From positions 1 to 64,000 of the forward strand of contig CAZXCV010000007.1 in the NCBI GenBank assembly GCA_964639215.1: a stretch of 64,000 nt of DNA, read 5' to 3'. A program made the position numbers and the translations under genes. Shown in pieces: positions 36,331-46,013 of the stretch. The DNA is from UBA6120 sp964639215. Its GTDB lineage: Bacteria; Bacillota_I; Bacilli_A; RFN20; CAG-826. The notes under the pieces are model-generated. The model made no database searches and had not been told where the DNA came from. It saw nothing but the letters and a program-made list of their open reading frames with translations. Each line of letters opens with the position of its first letter. The first letter of the stretch is position 1.

Positions 36331-36953
36331 TGTTTATTACGATAGAAGGTCCTGAAGGTAGTGGCAAGACAAGTGTCATGAACGTCGTGACGGAACGCCT
36401 TATTGCCGATGGATACAAAATTGTTCGGACGCGCGAACCAGGTGGAACCCCGATTGCCGAAGAAATTCGTGATATTATCTTAGATCGTCAAAACACTAAC
36501 CTCGATCCGAGAGCGGAAGCGTTATTATATGCGGCAAGTCGCCGGCAACACTTAATCGAAAAAGTATGGCCAGCGTTAAATGAAGGAAAAATCGTCATTT
36601 GTGATCGCTTTCTCGATAGTTCGCTCGCCTATCAAGGTGGGGCACGCAAACTCGGAATTAATAATGTTTTAAAAATTAATTTATTTGCAACTGAAGGAAC
36701 ATATCCCGATTTAACATTGCTCTTTGATATTGATCCCAAACTTGGACTCGCCCGCATTAATAAGACGGCCAATCGGGAAGTTAATCGCCTTGATCTTGAA
36801 GCGCTATCTTTTCATCGCCTCGTCCGCAAAACATTTTTGAAACTTGCAAAAAAATACCCAAATCGCTATGTGATTATCGATGCTTCATTACCGTTTGATA
36901 AAGTTGTGGCCTCCGCCGAGTACATTATCCGCGCCAAATTACACACGTCATGA
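36330..36953 (+). CDS. tmk: Thymidylate kinase
   Basis: A 207-residue P-loop kinase. The P-loop is FITIEGPEGSGKTS near residue 2, the DRX-like motif is VICDRFLDSSLAYQG near residue 90, and TREPGGTPIAEEIR lies near residue 35. It phosphorylates dTMP to dTDP. It is the third gene of the dnaX operon, overlapping recR by one base and holB by 4 bp. GGGGGA serves as ribosome binding site. Confidence 0.95.
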   Translation: MFITIEGPEGSGKTSVMNVVTERLIADGYKIVRTREPGGTPIAEEIRDIILDRQNTNLDPRAEALLYAASRRQHLIEKVWPALNEGKIVICDRFLDSSLAYQGGARKLGINNVLKINLFATEGTYPDLTLLFDIDPKLGLARINKTANREVNRLDLEALSFHRLVRKTFLKLAKKYPNRYVIIDASLPFDKVVASAEYIIRAKLHTS

Positions 36954-37942
36954 ATGTCAGCGCTTATCTTACAAAGCAACAACCATTATTGTTAAAACAA
37001 TTTAGTAGTGCATTGCTGCGCCAACATTTATCGCATGCTTATTTATTGTCAGGTGAAGCTGGCGCACCTTTACTTGAAATTGCCAAATACCTAGCCAAAT
37101 CAATCGTGTGCGAAAACGCGACGCCACTCGCTGACGAAACGTGTATGCATTGCCTGCGCATTGACGATGGTAATTATGCAGATATCCAAATATTCGATGG
37201 TGGAAACGCGACGATTAAAAAAGAAGAAATTCAGCAGCTCGAAACATCGTTTGAACGCACCCCCGTCGAGAAAGCTGGGAAGCTCATCTATATCTTGCAT
37301 TTAGTGGAAAATTTGACCGTCGAAGCGATTAATTCACTGTTAAAATTTTTAGAGGAACCACATCAAGAGGTCTATGCGTTTTTAACGACTGAAAATGAAA
37401 ACAAGGTGTTAGAAACAATTATTTCTAGAAGTCAACGACTGCGCGTTTTGCCGATTAATCGCTCATTGATTATCAAAGATGCGCTCGATGATGGAATTCC
37501 TGCTAATGATGCCGAACTATTATCGTTCTTTTATCATGATTTGAATATCATGAAAAATGTAATAAACGAAGATTACTATATCTCAATTCGCGATGCGATG
37601 ATCGAATTTTTCAAACAGTTAAATGAAGATGTCAATGAAGCCAAGTTAATTTTTCTTGAACGGTTCAGTGATGCCTTTTTTCAAAAAGACCAATTGCGAT
37701 TTCTCATTGACGTATTTGTACTCATGATCACGGACATTCATCGTTATCAAAATGGGCAAATGCGACAATTACCAAGTTATGCTAAAATATTAAAGCCCCT
37801 TACCGAGTGCTTTCCACCACTGGCCGAGGTGCTCCATCAATTGATGCTACTACGCGGTCAGATTGAATTGAATGTCAATCCCGCGTTATTGCTTGATCAC
37901 GTCTTATCTTTGTTAACGAAGGAGTTTATTCATGTTAAATGA
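36950..37942 (+). CDS. holB: DNA polymerase III subunit delta'
   Basis: A 330-residue clamp-loader subunit of AAA+ fold, related to DnaX but with a degenerate P-loop (LLSGEAGAPL near residue 32), as usual for delta'. The zinc-like cysteines (CENATPLADETCMHCLRI near residue 49) and KLIYILHLVENLTVEAINSLLKFLEEP near residue 103 confirm it. It works with DnaX and HolA to open the clamp. Its start overlaps tmk and its end overlaps yaaT by 11 bp. Confidence 0.92.
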   Translation: MNVSAYLTKQQPLLLKQFSSALLRQHLSHAYLLSGEAGAPLLEIAKYLAKSIVCENATPLADETCMHCLRIDDGNYADIQIFDGGNATIKKEEIQQLETSFERTPVEKAGKLIYILHLVENLTVEAINSLLKFLEEPHQEVYAFLTTENENKVLETIISRSQRLRVLPINRSLIIKDALDDGIPANDAELLSFFYHDLNIMKNVINEDYYISIRDAMIEFFKQLNEDVNEAKLIFLERFSDAFFQKDQLRFLIDVFVLMITDIHRYQNGQMRQLPSYAKILKPLTECFPPLAEVLHQLMLLRGQIELNVNPALLLDHVLSLLTKEFIHVK

Positions 37943-38792
37943 TGCCCCATCCCTAATGGAAACGCCAACTGGCTATTTTGTTGGGATTCGCTTTACCGAA
38001 AGCGGTAAGTCATATTATTTTGAAACGAAAGATGCGAATCTCGAGCTTGGCGTTTATGTGATTGTGGAAACAGTCCGTGGCCTTGAGCTTGGAACCGTTT
38101 CGATGATTCCCGTAACATTAGCTAAATATCAAAGTCCCCTCAGCCTCAAACCAATCGTTCGCAAAGCAACAGTTAGCGATATTGAAGCATTTGAGCATAA
38201 CCGCGAGCAAAGCCGGAGCGCTTATAAATTTTGCCAAGAACAAATTACATCATTAAAACTGAACATGAACTTGGTATCTGCCGAATACACACTCGATCGC
38301 AGTAAGTTGATCTTTGCCTATCTCGCTGATGAACGCGTCGATTTTCGTGAGTTACTGAAAATATTGGCTTCACACTTCCATACTCGAATTGATTTAAGAC
38401 AAATAGGTAGTCGCGATAAGGCAAAAATGATTGGTGGCATCGGCATTTGCGGTCTCCCCTTATGCTGTGCGACATTTTTGAATGAATTTGATAATATCTC
38501 GATTAATCGAGCGAAGAATCAGTTATTGACGCTTAATATTCCTAAATTATCTGGTCATTGTGGCAAACTCATCTGCTGCCTAAAATATGAAGATGACGCT
38601 TATACCGAACTTAAGGAAGAATTTCCCAAAGTTGGGCAGCGCGTCACTTATGATGGTGAAATTTTCCGCATTACTTCGATGAATATCTTAACAAAGATTA
38701 TTAAACTTGAAAATTCTAACGCTGTTCACTTCCTTAAACTTGAAGAAGTTAATCAACTCCCAAAAGTGAGTGCTGAATACCGCAACAAATGA
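37932..38792 (+). CDS. ricT: PSP1-domain protein RicT/YaaT
   Basis: A 286-residue protein with the PSP1 domain: GVYVIVETVRGLELGTV near residue 36, RTRIDLRQIGSRDKAKMIGGIG-like motif near residue 152, then CGLPLCCATFL and the cysteine segment SGHCGKLICCLKYE near residue 205. In Bacillus YaaT/RicT joins YlbF and YmcA in a 4Fe-4S complex that helps RNase Y mature mRNAs and affects sporulation and competence. The cysteine set is complete here. GGAG precedes the ATG. Confidence 0.92.
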   Translation: MLNDAPSLMETPTGYFVGIRFTESGKSYYFETKDANLELGVYVIVETVRGLELGTVSMIPVTLAKYQSPLSLKPIVRKATVSDIEAFEHNREQSRSAYKFCQEQITSLKLNMNLVSAEYTLDRSKLIFAYLADERVDFRELLKILASHFHTRIDLRQIGSRDKAKMIGGIGICGLPLCCATFLNEFDNISINRAKNQLLTLNIPKLSGHCGKLICCLKYEDDAYTELKEEFPKVGQRVTYDGEIFRITSMNILTKIIKLENSNAVHFLKLEEVNQLPKVSAEYRNK

Positions 38793-39640
38793 AACGTCAT
38801 CGTAGCTTTGAAGCACCGGTCGCCCGATTATATCTTCTAGCGACACCAATTGGAAATCTTGCTGAGGTATCACCCCGGGCTTTAACCATTCTTGAAAGTG
38901 TCGATTACATCGCCTGTGAAGATACGCGCGTCACCGCCAAACTACTCCACCATTTTTCAATTAAAAAACCGCTAATTACTTGTCATGAACATAATGAAGT
39001 ACTGGCGGCTAACGAAATCATCGGTTTGTTACGCGATCAAAAAACGGTCGCCTATGTATCTGATGCTGGATATCCGGGTATCTCTGATCCTGGGCGCCGT
39101 CTCGTCGCCTTTGCCCTGGAATCTGATATCAAAGTTAGCGTCATCTCGGGACCGAGCGCTATTTTAAACGCACTAGTCGCCTCGGGTCTCGACACCGAGC
39201 ACTTTTATTTTCATGGTTTTCTGCCAAGTAAGGCTAATGCGCGACGTCAAGATTTAGCATCGCTTTATCTACGCCAAGAGACACTTATTTTTTATGAAGC
39301 ACCCCATCGAATTATCGCCACGCTTAAAGCGATGCGCGATCAATTTGGCAACCGCAAAGCTTGTCTTGCGCGTGAATTAACGAAGAAGTTTGAAGAATAT
39401 ATTTATGGCACGCTCAATGAACTAGCAGAACTCGACGAAGCGACGCTTAAAGGTGAAATGGTTATCGTCGTCAGTGGCAATCAGGATGAATTCCAAGCCA
39501 AGATTGGCGATGATGAAATCGTCCGCTTTATTCAGTCGCTCACCGATGTCGGCATCTCGACAAAAGACGCCATTAAACAGGCGAGTTCCGTTTTAAAAGT
39601 TCATAAAAATTATATTTATAAATTAATGCACCGCAGTTAA
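38789..39640 (+). CDS. rsmI: 16S rRNA (cytidine-2'-O)-methyltransferase RsmI
   Basis: A 283-residue tetrapyrrole-methylase-fold enzyme. Key motifs are YLLATPIGNLAEVSPRAL near residue 11, CEDTRVT near residue 42, YVSDAGYPGISDPG near residue 89, ISGPSAILNAL near residue 118 and LIFYEAPHRI near residue 170. It methylates C1402 of 16S rRNA with SAM. It is the last gene of the dnaX operon and shares bases of its stop codon with the convergent yfhO-like gene, so no terminator separates them. Confidence 0.95.
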   Translation: MKRHRSFEAPVARLYLLATPIGNLAEVSPRALTILESVDYIACEDTRVTAKLLHHFSIKKPLITCHEHNEVLAANEIIGLLRDQKTVAYVSDAGYPGISDPGRRLVAFALESDIKVSVISGPSAILNALVASGLDTEHFYFHGFLPSKANARRQDLASLYLRQETLIFYEAPHRIIATLKAMRDQFGNRKACLARELTKKFEEYIYGTLNELAELDEATLKGEMVIVVSGNQDEFQAKIGDDEIVRFIQSLTDVGISTKDAIKQASSVLKVHKNYIYKLMHRS

Positions 39641-42600
39641 GTCGTCGCATCAAGTGGAAGCGCGGGGTCATCCTCGCGTTTTTGTCTGAGCGTCGTCACT
39701 AAATAAACCGCTGCCCAGCTCCCACCGAATAAAGCAAAGCCTGCTAGAGAAATCAGTAAACCTTCAGTCAAATATGGCGTCCAATAAGACACGATATATT
39801 CGGTTTGTCCTACTTCTGAGAGGAAGCCAACGAAGCCTCCTTGCGCTTTATAAACTTTCGGGGTGGTCGTAACGCCATCTCCGCTAATTGCTTTGATGGA
39901 CCAGCCCGGGTCATAGGGCGTCGTCAACACGATAAAGCGCGCTTCATTGAAATTAGTCGTAAATGTTTGACGATTGGCGCTATAGGCAAAGTTTTCTAAA
40001 GGATAAGCGGCTAAATCGTCGTGTCGTGTTAGGAAGTTGCCATAAGGCTCGCCATACAACCGTGGATAATCAATATCAAAGGTCGTGACGTTTTTCGGGA
40101 TAATCATGATTTTAGCGACTGGTTCGTCGGCGTAAAATCCTCGCATGTGCTTAAAACTCGAAGTAACAAATGAATGGGCATCGCGCACGATGATTTCATT
40201 CGCTTGATTAAGTAAATACACCGTGGCATGATGTGTTAACCGTAGTTCTAATGCGTAAAAGTAATCTTGATCTTCCGTTCCAAAGTAAGGTCCATCATTG
40301 GGTTCAATCATGATGGCAGAGCGATGGCCAACATAACCAGCAATCTTGCTATTTACATAAATGAGACGACGGCTACAACCGATGTACCCATCGGTGCGTA
40401 ACGGATCGATATATTCACCTTGTTCGATTGGACAGGTGATGAGGGTAACGTCGGTGGATTGATACTGAATATTACGATTTGGTCGCGAAATTCTTGCTAA
40501 ATTAGGCGCGCCACTCAGCACTTCATCAACATCGGTATTTCGTAAAATCGCACCGCGTAAATACGCTTCTTCATTTGCCAATACTTCAGTCGTCGTATTC
40601 ACATAAAAATCAGATCGTCCCGTTGTCTCATTGTAATTAGTATCAATTAAGGTGTCATAAGAAAAGCCACCCTCGATATAATTCGTATTCATGTAGACTG
40701 TGTGTAAATCAGTCGTATACTCATCCATTTTGATAAAGCCATGCGGTACATTTTGATAAAGAAAGTTTCGTCGTCCATCTTCACCGATTTGACTCGTCCA
40801 TGAATCATATTCATTTTTCAACATGTAATATTTGATGTTCAAAAAGAGATCGAGATTATAACGTTTTTCATGATATCCGAGTGACCAACCGTTATGGTTA
40901 TAATTCATGTGTGACCATTCATTGAATTCGGTCGTGTAAAAATTATAGAGCGAATGAAACGCACCAAGACCGTTATAACCAAGGCGCATGTTAATATTGC
41001 TGGATTCACCAGCATTTAGATTATAAATGCGATAAAAACTTTGATCGTCAGTCGTGATTTTTTTAATAATCGCTCGTTCATCATTGACGATTTCTAAGCC
41101 GCTATCATAGTCATTAACATAGAAAATGAGCCCTTGCATCGACATTGTCATCGCCCCCATGACAATCGCCTCAAGCGTCACGAACCATGTCAGATACTTC
41201 GTGAAAATTTGGCGTCTTGCATGCACGCGCATGATGATATAAGCGGCCACGATGACTGCAAGTTGGTAAATACCAATATAAAGTCGTTCTTCGAGTGCCG
41301 AGAAACCATATTTATATTGGAATTGGCTTGCCTGATAAAACGTCAAGGCGGCCATCACCAGCACCACGGCGCCAGACACATCATAATACCAACGTTTAAA
41401 TTCATGACGCTCCTCAAAGTTAATCGCGATATAGGCGATTAACGAAACAACCACGAAGATTTGCCACCGTCCGTAATCAACGGTAAAGCCATGGAAAAGT
41501 TGATAAAAGAATGGCGTGAATAACGCAAAACTAAAGAATAGGAGTGGAATCAGATGACTAAATTTCTTTTTGCGCAGCGAATGGATGAGCGAGGGGATAA
41601 AAAGCAACATGATCGGGGTATAAATGAAGAGGCTTGAAATGGTGTTATCATAAGCGCTCGTTCTTAATAACGTGGAGCTGCGGTTACTGACGGTTGGGAA
41701 GAAAAAAGTAATCAGTGGATACAGTTTTTTATAAGGCGATGACCAGGCTGTCACATATTCGTAGACGACATCCCAATTTTTGACTTCAATCACAGCTAAA
41801 AGTCGTTCGAGATAACTGGCATTGACAGCCCGATCGCTCATGGTTGCCACAATAATCGATGGCCAAAATACAAACGCCGACATCATAATTCCAGTCGCGA
41901 ACGCGAATACACCAAGTGGTGCTGTAATCAGACGATCTTTCCAACTCTTCTTAGGCGCAACTTGAAAATAACGGAATAGCGCGTAGATCACGCCGACCAT
42001 CGCGGCCGTGACGAGGAAGAAATAATTCGTTAATCCCATGAGGAATAATGCAAAAATTAAAAACCATGGGCGTTTATCTTTGAGTAATTTTTCTATTCCA
42101 AGGAAGATAAGGGGGAAAACGACCGCAACTTCCATAAAGTGATTGAACCACAAGTAATAAGTAATCCATCCGCAATAAGCGTAGACGAGTCCAAATAACC
42201 GGGCTGATTTTTCACTGACACCAAAGTATCGTAAATATAGCCGCATTGCCAATCCAGCCAGGACGTTTTTGGTAATCATTAAAATCGCCAGCCCTTGTGG
42301 CACTAGTGCGCGTGGAAATAAGATAATCGGAATGAAAAATGGATTGAGGTAATAGTAAAATGAATTGCTGCCAATATTATTAACGCCAAGATATGTGGAA
42401 CTATCCCATAAGACGAATTCACCAGTCTTGATGAAATGCCACCAATCGTCATAACCGTTAAAGTAAAACGGAATTTGCTGAAGCACATAATCGCCACTTA
42501 ATGGAATCGTAAATAAATTGCTGATGAGGGCGACGCCATAAAAACAGATACCGACCAAGGTTAGATAAATAATATAGCGAAGCATACTATGTTCATCTTT

Positions 42601-42702
42601 GAGGGCTACCATCAAACGATGGAACGATTTTGAAAACCAAGCGGTAATATGTGCGCTTGTTCGTTTGGTTGATTGTTTAATTTGGCTCATTAAATTGTTC
42701 AT
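39637..42702 (-). CDS. YfhO-family large membrane protein (putative glycosyltransferase)
   Basis: A 1021-residue protein with about twelve membrane segments in residues 35-500, a large extracytoplasmic region of about 450 residues, and a final membrane segment near residue 990 before a charged tail. The short extracytoplasmic motif FTIPLSGDYVLQQIPFY near residue 65 is typical of YfhO. Bacillus YfhO and Listeria GtlB-type proteins glycosylate lipoteichoic or wall polymers using lipid-linked sugars. The substrate here is unknown. No ribosome binding site is obvious at the ATG. It is the last gene of the minus-strand envelope run. Confidence 0.85.
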   Translation of the reverse strand: MNNLMSQIKQSTKRTSAHITAWFSKSFHRLMVALKDEHSMLRYIIYLTLVGICFYGVALISNLFTIPLSGDYVLQQIPFYFNGYDDWWHFIKTGEFVLWDSSTYLGVNNIGSNSFYYYLNPFFIPIILFPRALVPQGLAILMITKNVLAGLAMRLYLRYFGVSEKSARLFGLVYAYCGWITYYLWFNHFMEVAVVFPLIFLGIEKLLKDKRPWFLIFALFLMGLTNYFFLVTAAMVGVIYALFRYFQVAPKKSWKDRLITAPLGVFAFATGIMMSAFVFWPSIIVATMSDRAVNASYLERLLAVIEVKNWDVVYEYVTAWSSPYKKLYPLITFFFPTVSNRSSTLLRTSAYDNTISSLFIYTPIMLLFIPSLIHSLRKKKFSHLIPLLFFSFALFTPFFYQLFHGFTVDYGRWQIFVVVSLIAYIAINFEERHEFKRWYYDVSGAVVLVMAALTFYQASQFQYKYGFSALEERLYIGIYQLAVIVAAYIIMRVHARRQIFTKYLTWFVTLEAIVMGAMTMSMQGLIFYVNDYDSGLEIVNDERAIIKKITTDDQSFYRIYNLNAGESSNINMRLGYNGLGAFHSLYNFYTTEFNEWSHMNYNHNGWSLGYHEKRYNLDLFLNIKYYMLKNEYDSWTSQIGEDGRRNFLYQNVPHGFIKMDEYTTDLHTVYMNTNYIEGGFSYDTLIDTNYNETTGRSDFYVNTTTEVLANEEAYLRGAILRNTDVDEVLSGAPNLARISRPNRNIQYQSTDVTLITCPIEQGEYIDPLRTDGYIGCSRRLIYVNSKIAGYVGHRSAIMIEPNDGPYFGTEDQDYFYALELRLTHHATVYLLNQANEIIVRDAHSFVTSSFKHMRGFYADEPVAKIMIIPKNVTTFDIDYPRLYGEPYGNFLTRHDDLAAYPLENFAYSANRQTFTTNFNEARFIVLTTPYDPGWSIKAISGDGVTTTPKVYKAQGGFVGFLSEVGQTEYIVSYWTPYLTEGLLISLAGFALFGGSWAAVYLVTTLRQKREDDPALPLDATT

Positions 42703-42738
42703 TTTAATCGAAACATATTAATTATAACTAGTTACTAT

Positions 42739-43707
42739 CTATTTTCTAATAGGAGTTTGTTTTTTTCTAAAGACGACCGGCTCGTCTTTTTTACTAGTCG
42801 GAGCTTTCATAAATACTTTGAGAAATTCAACTGGTAACTTCGCTTTGAAACTGTATCCTTTGCCAGTCTCGGGATGTTTTATTTCCAAAGCGTAAGCATG
42901 AAGCCCCAAGCGATTGATCGGATTGAGTAACGTGTCGTATTTATCGTCTCCGACAACTGGATGACCGATATGGCGCAGTTGCACGCGGATTTGATTTTTT
43001 CTTCCTGAATCGATGTTAACGTCAAGCAGGGCATAATCAGGTGCGCTTTTAATCACTTTATAATGTGTGATTGCTAACTGTCCGTCGCCACTTCGATCAG
43101 AAATGTACATTAAGTGGGTACTTGTTTCCTTCAAGTAGTGTCGTAAAGTATCGACTTCTTTTTTCGGAACACCAGCGACAAGTGCATAATAGCCACGTTT
43201 TGTGACTAAATCATTCCATGCGTCTTGCCATTTCTTACGTAACGAGTCCGACTTTGCAAAAAGTAACACACCTGAAGTATCTTGGTCAATTCGATGAACA
43301 ACGAAGACGCGGGCTTTAGGATCGATCCCCCGGAGATAATCCATTACTTGCCGATAAGCAGTCGCGGCTTTTTCTTTATCGGAAGCAATTGAAAGGAGTC
43401 CCGCGGGTTTATTAATGGCAATCATCTCCTGGTCTTCATAAATAATGTCGATTTTTGGTGATGTGTGACGATCAAGGCGTTGCTTAGCAATCATCACAAT
43501 GTCCCCAGGATAGACAACAAAATCAAATTGAGCAACTGGTGCACCATCGACGGCGACTTGTCGCCTCTTGAGTAACGACTTGATATTGTTCCGAGAAACA
43601 CCAGGAACATTTTCTAACAAAAACTCGAGTAACCCGCTTTGCTTTTTTACGCGGATTTGATTGCTGAATTCAGTTTGTGAACGGGAATTATGGTTATTTC
43701 TCATCAT
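42739..43707 (-). CDS. RluA/RluD-family pseudouridine synthase
   Basis: A 322-residue enzyme with an S4 RNA-binding domain at the N-terminus (GVSRNNIKSLLKRRQVAVDG near residue 35) and the catalytic domain with HRIDQDTSGVLLFAK near residue 143 (catalytic Asp). The ending GLHAYALEIKHPETG is typical of the family. It changes uridines to pseudouridine in rRNA or tRNA; the exact site cannot be read. AAGGAAA lies before the ATG. The start overlaps the upstream repeat-protein gene by 14 bp, so it is coupled to an envelope operon, an odd place for an RNA-modifying gene. Confidence 0.9.
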   Translation of the reverse strand: MMRNNHNSRSQTEFSNQIRVKKQSGLLEFLLENVPGVSRNNIKSLLKRRQVAVDGAPVAQFDFVVYPGDIVMIAKQRLDRHTSPKIDIIYEDQEMIAINKPAGLLSIASDKEKAATAYRQVMDYLRGIDPKARVFVVHRIDQDTSGVLLFAKSDSLRKKWQDAWNDLVTKRGYYALVAGVPKKEVDTLRHYLKETSTHLMYISDRSGDGQLAITHYKVIKSAPDYALLDVNIDSGRKNQIRVQLRHIGHPVVGDDKYDTLLNPINRLGLHAYALEIKHPETGKGYSFKAKLPVEFLKVFMKAPTSKKDEPVVFRKKQTPIRK

Positions 43708-44617
43708 TCATTTCCTTGATAAATCGTCCGTAGCGACGCACGCTTCGATATGGCATGCGCACTAGTTCATCTTTCTTGTGATATTGAGCGGTGGTATACC
43801 AGCCATCAAAACGATAGCCTGCTTGTGTTGGTAACGTGATATCGCTGATGTCTTCTTGGCCACGGTATCGTACCTCTCGATAGTATTGACCGTCGATATA
43901 TAGTAACATTGGTCGCTTAAATGACAAGAAATAAATGATGATAAACATCGATAAAAATGACATGGGAATAATAACTGCTAGCCATGGGAACTCACCGTAG
44001 ATCGTTAGCCAAACGGAACTCGTTTCATGGCGAGTTCGATCAATCAGTTGGCCACTACCATCATAATTGGGGGTACGATAAACAAGACGATAGCCATGAT
44101 AACCATTACGAAGCGGTCGATAAGTCGTTCCTGTCGCGCCAGCGATATCCCGCCAAACACCCGTTTCATTTAATTTCATTTGCCACTGATATCTGACGTC
44201 AGTTTGCATTGCTTCAAATAGTTCAAACGATAATGTGATTGTTCCGCTTTTGAATTCATCGCCCACACTTGACATGCTTAATTGAGCTTTCATGACACTA
44301 TCATCTTGATAGTCCCAACGCGCATATAACATCATTGAGTTCATAACTGGTGTTGAAAAATTCCAGGTTTCTTCAAAATCAAGTCCGAGATACCAACCAT
44401 TAAGACTAACATTTTCACGCATAATATACGTCGGGGCACTGATTGGTGCTGGTTCATCAAGCGTGATACTTGAAAGTGATTGGTCATCGTTTACAATCGA
44501 AAAGGTAATCGTAAGCGTCTCCGCCTGAACGCCTAAAACGTTCCTAAATGGAAAAAGACCGAGCCAACATAAAAGCGTCCCGCTGACGAATATTAATTTA
44601 TGAAACCGTTTAATCAC
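43694..44617 (-). CDS. Membrane protein with InlB-type repeat
   Basis: A 307-residue protein. It has an N-terminal signal or anchor (about residues 8-30), an extracytoplasmic part with a WYLGLDFEETW-type repeat segment near residue 52, an Ig-like middle stretch, and a membrane segment at about 213-232. A second InlB-type repeat follows near the end (YRFDGWYTTAQYHKKDE). I do not recognise a precise family. With a cleaved signal the last repeat would lie on the cytoplasmic side, which is odd. It overlaps DUF4956 by 8 bp and rluA by 14 bp, so it belongs to the VTC/DUF4956 operon. Confidence 0.6.
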   Translation of the reverse strand: MIKRFHKLIFVSGTLLCWLGLFPFRNVLGVQAETLTITFSIVNDDQSLSSITLDEPAPISAPTYIMRENVSLNGWYLGLDFEETWNFSTPVMNSMMLYARWDYQDDSVMKAQLSMSSVGDEFKSGTITLSFELFEAMQTDVRYQWQMKLNETGVWRDIAGATGTTYRPLRNGYHGYRLVYRTPNYDGSGQLIDRTRHETSSVWLTIYGEFPWLAVIIPMSFLSMFIIIYFLSFKRPMLLYIDGQYYREVRYRGQEDISDITLPTQAGYRFDGWYTTAQYHKKDELVRMPYRSVRRYGRFIKEMNDEK

Positions 44618-45287
44618 TGTTAAAACGCTGGACCGTTAAGGAGACGGTGAGGTTTCCATTCCGTTCCCGGATTTCATCAAGCAACATTTTCGGCGAAGCA
44701 CTTTTCTTTAAGACGACAAAAAAAGTTAACTCAAACATCGTGCCAAAATCAGTCGTACGTACACGATTTGTATGATAAGAGAGACATGCTTCTTTGAGTA
44801 AATCATCAAATAAATTTTCGAAGTTAAGGCTTTCGGGTACAATGATTTTTAACACCATGTGACGATCGCTCGTTTGGCCAAACTTCACCATGTACATTGT
44901 AAATAGAGCAATCATCATGATGAGTGTGAACACAGCTGAATAGGCAATGTATCCAGTGCCATTAATGACACCAATGACGACTGTTAATAGTATAAAAGCA
45001 ATGTCCTCGGTTTCTTTTTGTTGGGTCCGAAATCGCGTTAAGGCAAAGAGTCCACCAACAGCGATGCCACCAGCAAGATTCGTCGACAGCATGATGATGA
45101 GCATCGAGACAACGGGTGGGATAATTACAAGTGTCCATGGAAAATCATGGGTAAAACCGACTTCACGTTTTATGCGCATATAAAATATTGCGAGGACAAG
45201 ACCAAGTATTAATGAAACAAGTGTCGCAATCAAAGCGACCATAATAATATCGGCGACATAAAGTTGAATTGGGTCAAATATATTCAT
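44610..45287 (-). CDS. DUF4956 membrane protein
   Basis: A 225-residue protein with an N-terminal cluster of about four membrane segments (16-36, 50-70, 95-130) and a soluble C-terminal half. The segment GGLFALTRFRTQQKETEDIAF near residue 76 carries the FRT motif of DUF4956. The family nearly always sits beside VTC-domain genes, as here (14 bp overlap). It probably forms the membrane channel or anchor for the VTC catalytic protein, by analogy with yeast VTC; that is inference. Confidence 0.85.
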   Translation of the reverse strand: MNIFDPIQLYVADIIMVALIATLVSLILGLVLAIFYMRIKREVGFTHDFPWTLVIIPPVVSMLIIMLSTNLAGGIAVGGLFALTRFRTQQKETEDIAFILLTVVIGVINGTGYIAYSAVFTLIMMIALFTMYMVKFGQTSDRHMVLKIIVPESLNFENLFDDLLKEACLSYHTNRVRTTDFGTMFELTFFVVLKKSASPKMLLDEIRERNGNLTVSLTVQRFNSD

Positions 45288-46011
45288 CTGGATCGAGCTC
45301 CTTTTTCATGCGTTTTTCAAATTCCTTACCGTATTTTGAAAAACTAGTTAAATAAATTTTATACTGGCTTAACGCCTTTGCAAACCATAGTGGCATCGCT
45401 TTACCAACTTTGACTTCCATGAGGCGATAATCATCGTCAATGAGGCGTTGGCCACTTGGACGATAATCGAAGGCAAAGTTTGATCTCCGTGTATAAATAT
45501 TGTGGTCAATCGTCAGCCGAAACATCTTCGTTTCACGGTCGATATATGCATGACGTTCATAACTGATAAACACGGATGGGACGATGGCATATACCTGTAA
45601 ATAATAACCGATTTCACCGAGGATTTGACGTGAATAATAATCTTCTTTTATCGGGATATTATGTTCATGAATCAAGCCATTTGCTTCTGCTAAAGTTAAT
45701 TTGACCCGTCGTTTAATACCCACGCCTTGATATTTGCGTTTAATCTCGAGATATACCTCATCGGATGGATCATCACATGTCCCATACTTTCGTAAGCGGA
45801 GTTTTTCTTTAAACTTCGGTTGATCAATGGATCGACGGATTACATCATGATCGGGCGTATCAAAGTAAATCGTTCTCACCGTGTAGGTTTCGCCATTAAG
45901 ACAAAAAGGATCGAGATCCATATGCTTCTCGATAATTGGCAAAATATCTTCTAACTGTGCTTTAGTTAGTAAGAACTTTTTTTCGTAGCGGCGAAAAACA
46001 TTAATGACCAT
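45274..46011 (-). CDS. VTC-domain protein (polyphosphate polymerase-like)
   Basis: A 245-residue tunnel-fold protein. The Lys/Arg/Glu-rich strands typical of the catalytic VTC4 domain are present: RRYEKKFLL near residue 7, FKEKLRLRKYG near residue 85, VYLEIKRKYQGVGIKRR near residue 104, and RLMEVKVGKAMP near residue 207. VTC4 makes polyphosphate from ATP; bacterial members are mostly untested. It overlaps DUF4956 and begins 2 bp after the PI-PLC-like gene ends, so the three are one operon. Cytoplasmic side of the membrane is likely. Confidence 0.85.
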   Translation of the reverse strand: MVINVFRRYEKKFLLTKAQLEDILPIIEKHMDLDPFCLNGETYTVRTIYFDTPDHDVIRRSIDQPKFKEKLRLRKYGTCDDPSDEVYLEIKRKYQGVGIKRRVKLTLAEANGLIHEHNIPIKEDYYSRQILGEIGYYLQVYAIVPSVFISYERHAYIDRETKMFRLTIDHNIYTRRSNFAFDYRPSGQRLIDDDYRLMEVKVGKAMPLWFAKALSQYKIYLTSFSKYGKEFEKRMKKELDPDEYI

Positions 46012-46013
46012 AG

